The notes under the pieces are model-generated. The model searched no databases, was not told the DNA's origin, and saw nothing but the letters and a program-made list of their open reading frames with translations. A program made the translations under genes and the position numbers. A stretch of 7,554 nucleotides of DNA. It comes from Phycisphaerales bacterium. GTDB taxonomy: Bacteria > Planctomycetota > Phycisphaerae > UBA1845. The stretch covers positions 1-7,554 of the forward strand of contig JAUWNF010000153.1 in assembly GCA_030612785.1 (NCBI GenBank), read 5' to 3'. Numbering within the stretch: position 1 is the first letter of the stretch; the number at the start of each line of letters is the position of its first letter. This document shows, piece by piece, positions 1-6,034 of the stretch.

Positions 1-2
1 GA

Positions 3-950
3 AGTATCGAGGCGCGCGAATGGCAGGACATATTCGCTGAGCTGATCGAGCAAGGCTCGCGGACGTTTGGCAACGTCGGGAAAGAGCCCTTGTTGGATTG
101 GCCAAAGACGTCGTCGCTACTGGTGTATCTGAGAGATCAGCGCGACAGCGTTCCCGACTTGCGATTTGGGCTTGTGACCAACGGCACGCTACTGGATGAC
201 GCCAGGGTAGCGGAATTGGCGGCCATCGGGCCAAACTACGTTGACGTGAGCCTCGATGGTGACGAACCGGCGAACGACCATATTCGAGGCCAGGGAAGCT
301 ACGCGCGCACTATGGCAGGTGTGGCGCGCGCCGTGCGGACGCCTCTCGCCGACAAGATCTTCATCAGCTTCACACTCACCAGCGGCAACACCTCATCGGT
401 TGGAGCGCTCGCTCGCGAGATCCATCGCGTGGGCATCCGAAACCTCCTGATATCACCGTATGTCTCGCTCATGTCGGAAGACCCGCTCCGGATGTCTGTG
501 GAAGCGATGGTGCAATGGGTGACTGATCTTCTGGACGGGAGGATCATTGAGTTCGCGCAGTCACCGAGCATGAACATCTACTTCAAGAATGACTTCGGAA
601 CCACCCGGCCGCTAATGGCAGTGCTCGTTGACAGGGGCATAATCGATGTGAACGCCTTGTTCGTGGATGAATCTGGCGTCGTTTTCTGCAAGCATCAGCG
701 CGCGGAGAGCAACGTGTTTTTCAACTACCAAGTGCGAGATGACTTCCCAACCCGCGCAATCCGCATCAGCCACGACGGCTACGTGGGCAACTGCCTGGAC
801 ATGTTCTACGAGGAGTATCCGTCGAGAGCGATAGGAAATGTTCGAGATCGGTCAATTGCATCTATTCTTCAGGGTTGCACCGCAGCGTCCGGGCTCAAGC
901 CGCGCGAACAACGACCGTTACCGGTGGCCACGGGCGCAAATGTGGGCTGA
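3..950 (+). CDS. Radical SAM protein with reduced SPASM-like C-terminus (5' end cut off)
   Basis: The frame is open to the left window edge, so the gene starts upstream; 315 residues are visible. The radical SAM landmarks after the missing CxxxCxxC loop are present in order: GKEPLL (residues 26-31, the SAM-binding 'GGE' strand), TNGTLL (59-64) and VSLDG (82-86), followed by an NDxxRGxGSY-type segment typical of SPASM-family enzymes. The C-terminal part carries an ISxDGYVxxC stretch and an IGNVRDRSIASIL stretch. These recall the SPASM/twitch auxiliary-cluster domain, but only a few cysteines are present (in FCKH, GNCLD and GCTA), fewer than the seven of a full SPASM domain. Family knowledge says such enzymes use SAM-derived radicals, often to modify peptides. 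The substrate cannot be told, and no precursor peptide is visible downstream. A TTG at 90 is in frame but falls inside the conserved core, so it is not the start. The gene converges with the next one and has lower GC than the right-hand operon. Confidence 0.8.
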   Translation, partial: SIEAREWQDIFAELIEQGSRTFGNVGKEPLLDWPKTSSLLVYLRDQRDSVPDLRFGLVTNGTLLDDARVAELAAIGPNYVDVSLDGDEPANDHIRGQGSYARTMAGVARAVRTPLADKIFISFTLTSGNTSSVGALAREIHRVGIRNLLISPYVSLMSEDPLRMSVEAMVQWVTDLLDGRIIEFAQSPSMNIYFKNDFGTTRPLMAVLVDRGIIDVNALFVDESGVVFCKHQRAESNVFFNYQVRDDFPTRAIRISHDGYVGNCLDMFYEEYPSRAIGNVRDRSIASILQGCTAASGLKPREQRPLPVATGANVG

Positions 951-1017
951 TTGGCGGACATGAGCACGGGACGGACGGACAACAGTCGCCAGCGAGGTTC
1001 TGCGGCTAGCTGTACGA
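951..1017. other. Short convergent intergenic gap
   Basis: This 67-base gap lies between the ends of the radical SAM gene and the Ada-like-domain gene. It contains a small GGAC triplicate (about 970-981). I see no GC-rich hairpin followed by a T-run on either strand, so no intrinsic terminator is claimed. Confidence 0.6.
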
Positions 1018-2403
1018 TCACGACGGACACCCCTTGTGCAGGCGCTTGCCCGAAGGAGGCGATTCGTATTCTACTAGACGACTCTTGGCAATCCGTCTCG
1101 CGACGGCACACTCGCGGTAGTGATACACGTCGCTCGATCGACTCCCCAGGAGTTTCCCTGAGACGGCATCGGGAGTGGTCCTCGAATGCACAGACTCGGC
1201 TCGCGTTCCATCATACGCAAGTCGCTTCGCTGAACAGCACTCGTCGACAAGCTTCTTGAAAGCGTGGGGCTTATTCGACCCGAAGGCAATCGCCTTGGCC
1301 ATCCCAGCTAGCACGATAACATGTCTGCGAACACGTCTGTGTTCTGCCCACTTGTCAAGAGAACCAGGATCTATGCTGAAGAACGGAGGCAGCAACTGCA
1401 ACTGGATCGCATCCCGAAGGCGCGGCCCCTCATCCGGATTGAGCTCCACCTGCAATGCACGGGCCAAACGTGTTCCTTCCCGAGAGACGGCGTCACACCA
1501 ATCATCGGTGCCATGCTGGTATGCCCTCAGCCGCTTAGCCAGGTATGCCCTGAGTTCAGCGGCACGAGAACGAAAGGTGATCGCTTCGCTGATGACGCCT
1601 TTGGGGTCACCTTTTGCGTTCTTGATCAGAGCGTCTCCTATATGGGGAAGCTCTTGCATTCTGGGAAGTAGGCTTCGTGCGGCATCAACCGTGATCATCG
1701 CGAGACATTCGACCATCGTCCGGTTCGCCTTTCGAAGAAGCTCTGCGCGAGCAACAGCAGGCGAATAAGCGCAGTTCTTTTCTTTGGCCAGCTCAGCGTT
1801 GATGTGACATCTGACAGCGGCAATCAGATTGTCACAGGTCTTCGGTGACCAGTTGCGATCTCCCGCCATCGTGCGCACCTGTTCCAGCATACCAGGGCAC
1901 TTCAGAAGTGTGTATGGAACCGACCCCGCTCCATTCGGTTTCAGCGAATCTCTTGCAATCTCCTGGAGCTTTGATTGGTCCCATTGTTTCGTGACGAGGT
2001 TATAGATCATCTCCGCGAGAGTCTGGTTCTCTGGAGGCAGGTATGGCTTCAGAGCCTCGGGGGGGACTTGCGGCGGCGACAATAGTTCGCGAGAAAGATA
2101 GCGAAGATCCGTGAAAAGAGTCTTGCCCGCCTCCTCACAAGCCTTACCATACTCTGGGGCTTCATAGGGTGCGATATTGATAGCCTCGGGCTCGAGCCCC
2201 ATGTCATCAACGAGGATAGATCGAAGCGCTTCGGAGCATTCCTTGATGCTCGGGATTTCGAACCCTGAGATGACGAGGCGTTCTGAGAAAACCAACTCCG
2301 TTGCGAATTGAAGCAATCCTCGTACATCGATCTCTCCGACTCCCTTACGGCTAAGGCATCGCCCAACCGCGTGAAACCCCGTGTTGTCAAGGAACCGGTT
2401 CAT
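1018..2403 (-). CDS. Unrecognised ~461-residue protein with C-terminal Ada-like zinc-binding module
   Basis: Most of the protein (about residues 1-400) matches nothing I recognise. It looks soluble, rich in predicted helix and relatively cysteine-rich, with no signal peptide or membrane segment. The last 42 residues resemble the Ada-type metal-binding module (GSxxSxVYHxxxCxxAxRI ... GxRxxxxC). The Ada pattern of four cysteines becomes H428-x3-C432 and H456-x2-C459. The first Cys-to-His change is common in stand-alone members of this group, as I recall; the second is less usual. Such modules end various nucleases and uncharacterised bacterial proteins, which hints at a nucleic-acid role, but this is inference. 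I placed the start at ATG 2403 because a promoter-like element ends about 28 bases before it. An in-frame TTG at 2466 would add 21 residues. Neither has a strong Shine-Dalgarno site. The gene is convergent with the radical SAM gene and follows the Whirly-like gene on the same strand after about 156 bases. Confidence 0.72.
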   Translation of the reverse strand: MNRFLDNTGFHAVGRCLSRKGVGEIDVRGLLQFATELVFSERLVISGFEIPSIKECSEALRSILVDDMGLEPEAINIAPYEAPEYGKACEEAGKTLFTDLRYLSRELLSPPQVPPEALKPYLPPENQTLAEMIYNLVTKQWDQSKLQEIARDSLKPNGAGSVPYTLLKCPGMLEQVRTMAGDRNWSPKTCDNLIAAVRCHINAELAKEKNCAYSPAVARAELLRKANRTMVECLAMITVDAARSLLPRMQELPHIGDALIKNAKGDPKGVISEAITFRSRAAELRAYLAKRLRAYQHGTDDWCDAVSREGTRLARALQVELNPDEGPRLRDAIQLQLLPPFFSIDPGSLDKWAEHRRVRRHVIVLAGMAKAIAFGSNKPHAFKKLVDECCSAKRLAYDGTRAESVHSRTTPDAVSGKLLGSRSSDVYHYRECAVARRIAKSRLVEYESPPSGKRLHKGCPS

Positions 2404-2559
2404 GAATGGTACCGAGGGCCGAGTTGCCCGATTGAACCATGGAGTGGCCGACGCGTCAAGAGGCAATTCACCAGCGGATCGCCCGCTTGATTCAGCGTGC
2501 CCTTGACAGACACAGCGGTTCTTTGGCGTATGGTCACTCGGTGCCTCGGCGTCTCGCGG
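2404..2559. other. Intergenic spacer at the compositional boundary
   Basis: The space lies between the end of the Whirly-like gene and ATG 2403. It holds the candidate promoter described separately, but no clear hairpin terminator, direct repeat or attachment-like core that I can defend. It is the only sizeable gap in the right-hand gene series and coincides with the visible change in base composition. Confidence 0.5.
2431..2459 (-). promoter_or_regulatory. Candidate sigma70-type promoter for the Ada-like-domain gene
   Basis: Read on the - strand, TTGACG (2459-2454, 5 of 6 matches to the -35 consensus) is followed after exactly 17 bases by TTCAAT (2436-2431, 4 of 6 matches to the -10 consensus). 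Transcription would begin near 2424, giving a leader of about 20 bases before ATG 2403. If real, it rules out the upstream TTG at 2466 as the start. A match of this quality can arise by chance, so it is only suggestive. Confidence 0.3.
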
Positions 2560-3051
2560 TCACCAGGCGAAGATGGCTTCCACCGCCCGGCGCAGTAGCA
2601 CCAGCAGCACGCTGCCCTCGGCGTTCGAGATGCCCTGGGACAGCGACATGGGCTTGTTGTCCCCCCTCTTGACCCCGACACTGGTGTCCCCCACGCGCAG
2701 ATGCCACCCGCCCCTCTCGGAAGCCTCGAAGTTGATGCTGACGCTGCGGCTCCGACTCTGGTGGAACAGTCCCTTGAACCGTCCGTCCTGGTTCGGACCG
2801 CAACCCTTCTGGCGCTTCTCCAGCACGGCGATGAACTCGCCGAGGTCCGCGAGGGCGAGTTTGATCGTGACCTTGTTTTCCCAGTCGAACGTGGCACGTT
2901 CGCCCTGGCTGGCCGGCCCCTTCTGGCGAGCCATCTCCAGGAACACGCACTGCTTGTCAGGGGCGTACTCGAAGCGCGCCGCCGTCCCGTCGTCCGCCGG
3001 CAACGCCCGGTAGATCGTGTATGATTTGAGGAAGCCTGTCTCTTTCGCCAT
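2560..3051 (-). CDS. Whirly-like single-stranded DNA-binding protein
   Basis: This 163-residue protein shows, in the right order, the landmarks I know from the plant Whirly fold: YTIYR (11-15, compare YSIYKGKAAL), VFLEMA (36-41, compare FLEFAP), FDWENK followed by LALADLGEF (55-73, compare YDWEKK...ALSVTELGSL), GLFHQS (94-99, compare FFHDP), a strand pair around VSINFEAS and WHLRV, and a C-terminal helix ending in IFAW at the last residue (compare LPHLLGW). Whirly proteins and their kinetoplastid MRP relatives form tetramers that bind single-stranded nucleic acid and protect or anneal it. Here the likely role is a phage-type SSB acting in the cytoplasm on replicating or recombining DNA. ATG 3051 has AAGGAT at 3064-3059 as ribosome-binding site. 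The gene begins 4 bases after the annealase-like gene and is the last of the operon. The match is from memory of motifs, so a structure comparison would settle it. Alternatively it is another PC4-like or unnamed SSB fold. Confidence 0.6.
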   Translation of the reverse strand: MAKETGFLKSYTIYRALPADDGTAARFEYAPDKQCVFLEMARQKGPASQGERATFDWENKVTIKLALADLGEFIAVLEKRQKGCGPNQDGRFKGLFHQSRSRSVSINFEASERGGWHLRVGDTSVGVKRGDNKPMSLSQGISNAEGSVLLVLLRRAVEAIFAW

Positions 3052-3055
3052 CCGT

Positions 3056-3946
3056 CTAATCCTTGCGCCTCAAACCCTCCGGTACCTCGCCGCTCTCGCG
3101 CATCTCGTTCAAACTCTTGGCCACGAGCAGCCCTTCGGCCCGCGTCAGCTTCCTCAGGTCGCCCTTTTCGATCTCCAGATGTTTGAGCATCGCCGGGATG
3201 GCAACCTTCTGGCGCTCGGCGAGTATGGAGATGATGTTGACCTGGCCGACCTGGATGGCCTGCTCGTCCAGGTTTTCCCCGTCGAGCGGCATCCCGGCTA
3301 CTTCCTCGGCGGCCACGACCCGGCGGAGCCGCAGGGCGACGCGGAACGCGCGGCCCTTGGCTCTGGTCTCGGCCATGGCCACCGGGAATCGCCCGAACTC
3401 GTCTGTGCAGTTGTCGGGGCCGGCGTCGGCCAACCCGGTGAAGGTCTTGGTCAGACCCTCTTTGAGGAAGGTGATCCGGGCCTTGACCGAGGCCCGCATC
3501 CCGTTGGCCGGGTCGGGACACTGGATCAGGTCGCATTCCTCCTCGACGATCTCGCCGAGCAGCAGTTCGGCCACCCGCCGCAGGCCTTCGACCCTGGGGT
3601 TCTGCTCGTCGAGCTCATCGTCGGCGAACTGCCCGAGCACGTACTGCGCCCAATTCGGCGCGGTCATCTCCGGCGGCTCCGGCCCGTCGCCGGCGCTGCC
3701 GTCCGCGGCCGGCGCGCGCGCCGTGTACGACTCGCCCTTGGCGGGGGGGGGCGTGTCGTCAGGCTCCTCGCGCGCCGTGGCCGTCGTCATCGCCTCCGCC
3801 GCGGCGTGCCCCTTTCGGTTCTCGGCGACCAGTTGGGCCAGCCGGCGGCGTTTAGCCTTCATTAAGTCGTCGTGGGTGTAGCCATATTCGAGAAGCTCGG
3901 CCACGAGATCATCTTTTTTCATCCGGGACGGTGCCGACTTGGACAC
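3056..3946 (-). CDS. Putative Rad52-like single-strand annealing protein with SAP-like N-terminus
   Basis: 296 residues. Residues 9-45 (KKDDLVAELLEYGY...KRRRLAQLV) form a short basic helix-turn-helix-like segment resembling SAP/LEM-type DNA-binding modules. Residues 46-97 are a Pro/Ala/acidic linker that looks disordered. Residues 98-216 form the core: a GLRRVAELLLG helix (121-131), a strand region, FTGLADAGPDN (169-179), then FPVAMAETRAKGRAFRVALRL (187-207) and AAEEV (212-216). The AETRAxGRAxRxAL helix with a preceding GxADAxxxN strand recalls the core of Rad52/Erf-like annealing proteins from phages. The C-terminal part (about 230-296) is helical. Such proteins anneal complementary single strands during recombination. 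The immediately following ssDNA-binding gene supports this. GTG 3946 is chosen because GGAGGT sits 5 bases upstream, over the stop of the previous gene. A run of nine C on the coding strand lies in the linker. The family assignment is inference; a generic phage DNA-binding protein is the alternative. Confidence 0.5.
   Translation of the reverse strand: MSKSAPSRMKKDDLVAELLEYGYTHDDLMKAKRRRLAQLVAENRKGHAAAEAMTTATAREEPDDTPPPAKGESYTARAPAADGSAGDGPEPPEMTAPNWAQYVLGQFADDELDEQNPRVEGLRRVAELLLGEIVEEECDLIQCPDPANGMRASVKARITFLKEGLTKTFTGLADAGPDNCTDEFGRFPVAMAETRAKGRAFRVALRLRRVVAAEEVAGMPLDGENLDEQAIQVGQVNIISILAERQKVAIPAMLKHLEIEKGDLRKLTRAEGLLVAKSLNEMRESGEVPEGLRRKD
3743..3751. repeat. Nine-base poly-G/poly-C tract inside the annealase-like gene
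   Basis: Nine consecutive G on the + strand (C on the coding strand) encode part of a Pro-Pro-Pro stretch in the disordered linker of the annealase-like protein. Runs of this length are prone to slippage in replication and to indels in sequencing. A gain or loss of one base would truncate the protein before its core domain. Confidence 0.9.
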
Positions 3947-3949
3947 GCT

Positions 3950-4540
3950 TCACCTCCGCAGTTCGGGCAAGACAACTTTCAACATCTCCGCGATCTGGAA
4001 GTCCGGGACAAAGTGCGCTTCGATGCCGAACTCGTCGCGTAACAACGCCACGTAGTCCTTCGCTCTGACGAAGACCCGTACCCTCGGATCGCGGAACGCG
4101 CGCGGAATCTCTTCCATCGGGAGGTCAGTACAATCTGCGAAGTCGGGGTAGAGGACGTAGTGGACGACAACCGGAGCCCTGGTCTCCAGCGCCGCCAGAC
4201 AAGTGGCCGTGCTGGTGACGATCAGCGGCTTCTTCCACGAAACCATCTGCTCGACACCAAACACCGGACAGGACGGCACCACCGAGGGCCTCATCTGCTG
4301 TTCGACGAACAGGGCAACGTCCACCCCGACGACGTTCCGGCACAGCTCGTTGATGGCGTTGACGCCGAAGACAGCAGCCTGTGACGGGCCGAGATGCTCG
4401 AACACAACACCGACCCCAACCAGGTCGTTGTTCAGGTCGAGGCCGACGCCGGCAAGGACGTCCTGGGCGTCGTGCTTTCTGCGCGCCGCCTCCTGTCGCC
4501 TCTGACGCTGTGCCTTCGCCTTGGCGTTCTTCCCGGCCAC
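3950..4540 (-). CDS. Small protein of GT-B-like appearance, function unknown
   Basis: 196 residues. The first 26 residues are strongly basic (repeated K, R and Q), suggesting a nucleic-acid- or membrane-surface-binding tail. The remainder alternates hydrophobic strands and helices in a Rossmann-like pattern: VGVGVVFEHLGPSQAA near the start, a WKKPLIVTSTATCLAAL segment in the middle, then VVVHYVLYPDF, VRVFVRAKDYVALLRDEFG and HFVPDF. This recalls one half of a GT-B glycosyltransferase, or the glycosyltransferase-like proteins of large phages, but the donor-binding C-terminal half with its acidic motif is absent. It may therefore be non-catalytic or a partner of the neighbouring transferases. 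The GTG start overlaps the TAG stop of the preceding gene by one base (TAGTG), with AAGGGG at 4554-4549 as ribosome-binding site. The assignment rests on fold impression only. Confidence 0.6.
   Translation of the reverse strand: MAGKNAKAKAQRQRRQEAARRKHDAQDVLAGVGLDLNNDLVGVGVVFEHLGPSQAAVFGVNAINELCRNVVGVDVALFVEQQMRPSVVPSCPVFGVEQMVSWKKPLIVTSTATCLAALETRAPVVVHYVLYPDFADCTDLPMEEIPRAFRDPRVRVFVRAKDYVALLRDEFGIEAHFVPDFQIAEMLKVVLPELRR
3952..3957 (-). promoter_or_regulatory. Shine-Dalgarno site that fixes the GTG start of the annealase-like gene
   Basis: GGAGGT on the - strand, 5 bases before GTG 3946. It overlaps the TGA stop (3952-3950) of the upstream gene, an arrangement that favours translational coupling. 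Confidence 0.75.
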
Positions 4541-5289
4541 TACGCCATCCCCTTCACCACCGCGTCCCGTACGCGGATGACCTCTCGTCTAACCGCTTCG
4601 GTGTCCTCGACCTTCTTCTCGGGGCGGACGTGGAGCGATTCGGGCAGGTGGTAGATGATCCCCACCCTGGCCAACCGGAGGAACAATTCGTAGAAGACGG
4701 CGTGGTGCAGTTGCGGGTTGAACGTAGCACGCGACTGTTCCATCGCCGCCTTGCGGACCAGGCAGTTCGAGTCGTGCATCGGCCCGCCGAGCAGTTGAAA
4801 CCAATCGAACGGCCTGCCGTACTCCCGGTGTTCCCGGCCGCCCTCACGCTCGATCGTGAAGTCCGAGACGACGGCGACCACGATTGGGTTCGCCTGGAGG
4901 ACTGCGATGGACTTCTCGATTTTATTCGGGTGATAGACCGCACCGGCGGACACGAACCCGAAGATGGTCGTCTCGGCCCAGGCGACCTCCATCGCGGCGC
5001 GGAGACACTGACCGGGTGTGGCCTGCGGCGGCATCCTCAACGTGGTCACCGGTAGTCCCTGGTACGCCCCCTCGCCCTTCGGCGGCAACGCGCGTTTACC
5101 CTCGTGCTCGATGGGCTCAAGACCGAGCATGTCGCACAGCACCGGATAGGTGTTGTCGGAACTGCCCATGTCAGCCACGACAATGCGTTCGGGCGGTCGC
5201 GTCTGGGCGACGAGGGAGTCCACCGTGCGACGTATGCACCTCTCGCCGTTGTGCGCGAGCGCTACGACCGTGACGTTTTCAAAGTCCAT
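4540..5289 (-). CDS. Family 2 (GT-A) glycosyltransferase, DXD motif not evident
   Basis: 249 residues. The N-terminus is a classic GT2 start: VTVVALAHNGERCIRRTVDSLVAQT (6-30), then ERIVVADMGSSDNT (34-47), which contains the donor-binding Asp40. In most GT2 enzymes a DxD motif that holds the metal and sugar nucleotide follows after about 70 residues. At that place this protein has GFVSAGAVYHPNKI (111-124), with no acidic residues. A later GGPMHDSNCLVRKAAM segment matches the usual acceptor-side region. The protein is therefore a GT2 fold whose activity may be altered or lost. No membrane segments are seen. ATG 5289 gives an 11-base overlap with the preceding gene; GTG 5301 and TTG 5310 are in-frame alternatives just upstream and no strong Shine-Dalgarno site decides between them. 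It sits in a chain of sugar-transfer genes, so a role in glycan or glycoprotein decoration is likely. Confidence 0.8.
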   Translation of the reverse strand: MDFENVTVVALAHNGERCIRRTVDSLVAQTRPPERIVVADMGSSDNTYPVLCDMLGLEPIEHEGKRALPPKGEGAYQGLPVTTLRMPPQATPGQCLRAAMEVAWAETTIFGFVSAGAVYHPNKIEKSIAVLQANPIVVAVVSDFTIEREGGREHREYGRPFDWFQLLGGPMHDSNCLVRKAAMEQSRATFNPQLHHAVFYELFLRLARVGIIYHLPESLHVRPEKKVEDTEAVRREVIRVRDAVVKGMA

Positions 5290-6034
5290 GCCGCACCACA
5301 CATCTGTCAAAGGTCCAGGTCAGCAGGATGCCAAGCTGTTCCTCGATGGTCCGCAGTTTGAGGAAGAACGGGTTCTTCCTGTTCCCGCCGAGTTGCTTGA
5401 ACGCCTGGGTGATGTAGACGCCGCCACCGTGAAACGGTTCGGCCACCTGAGTTCGCCCACGGAGAATGGGAAAGCACCAGTAGACCACCCTGGAGTCCAC
5501 GTCTCGGATGTGAGCGGCAAATTCGGGCAGAGCTTCGAGCGTCTGGCCGGCTTCGACCACCAGGAAGTACGGCTCTTTGATCAGCTTCGCGGCGAACTGC
5601 ACGGCCGTGTGGTGATCGGTGACCCGCTCGACGATCCGCTCGACGTGGACGGGAGCGTGCCAAGCGCGCGCCTTCTGATAAGCGCGAGCAACACCATTCG
5701 ATCCATTGAGGCCGGTCATATCGACGATGATCACCTGGTCATACGCGGGTTCTCGTTCGAGCCCGGTGATCGTCCGCTCCAGGTGCTCGGCCGAGTGCCG
5801 CTGCTCATCGAACAGCACCACGGCGGCGTACTTGAAGGCCGCCTCCTGTCGGGCCAACGCTTCGTAGTCGTCCGCCTGGTCGACGTGCTTCCTGGCCCAC
5901 TGGTCGGTGCGGAAGAGCCGACAGAAGCCGGCAGCTTCAGTCCTGCCGCCCGTGGCGACGCAGTGCTGCCCCACCTGACACTCTGTGGTGCCGGAGCGGT
6001 GGAAGATGCAATGTTCACACGGCGTGGCCCACAT
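5279..6034 (-). CDS. Divergent GT2-like protein with N-terminal cysteine cluster
   Basis: 251 residues. The N-terminus has five cysteines in 33 residues (C6-x2-C9, C19-x5-C25, C38) with His8, His12 and His24 nearby, resembling a small zinc- or Fe-S-binding knot. From about residue 67 a GT-A-like pattern follows: AAVVLFDEQRHSAEHLERTI (70-89), YDQVIIVDMTGLNGSNG (98-114) and EPYFLVVEAGQTLEALPEF (154-172), corresponding to the first strand, the aspartate strand and the DxD strand of GT2 enzymes. The DxD position is E-A-G, so canonical catalysis is doubtful. The aromatic, glycine-rich end (GGGVYITQAFKQLGG) fits an acceptor region. ATG 6034 is chosen because GGAGG lies 6 bases upstream; this makes a 20-base overlap with the methyltransferase gene, whose end encodes that site. 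A longer frame to 6109 exists but has low-complexity R/S/P-rich residues and is not believed. The fusion of a Cys cluster to a GT-like domain is notable. Confidence 0.72.
   Translation of the reverse strand: MWATPCEHCIFHRSGTTECQVGQHCVATGGRTEAAGFCRLFRTDQWARKHVDQADDYEALARQEAAFKYAAVVLFDEQRHSAEHLERTITGLEREPAYDQVIIVDMTGLNGSNGVARAYQKARAWHAPVHVERIVERVTDHHTAVQFAAKLIKEPYFLVVEAGQTLEALPEFAAHIRDVDSRVVYWCFPILRGRTQVAEPFHGGGVYITQAFKQLGGNRKNPFFLKLRTIEEQLGILLTWTFDRCVVRHGL

Noticed and set aside
951..1017. A possible bidirectional terminator between the convergent genes.
   Set aside because: No stable stem followed by a T-run could be found on either strand.
2503..2534. A perfect TTGACA on the + strand followed by TATGGT, looking like a forward promoter.
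   Set aside because: The spacer is 20 bases, too long, and there is no credible + strand gene downstream.
2400..3536. A 378-codon - strand frame overlapping both the Whirly-like and annealase-like genes.
   Set aside because: Its translation is rich in R, G, P and S, typical of a shifted reading of GC-rich DNA, and it conflicts with two motif-bearing genes.
3017..3881. Long open frames on the + strand opposite the annealase-like gene.
   Set aside because: They are mirror frames of high-GC coding DNA, with low-complexity translations and no family motifs, while the - strand frame has motifs and a Shine-Dalgarno site.
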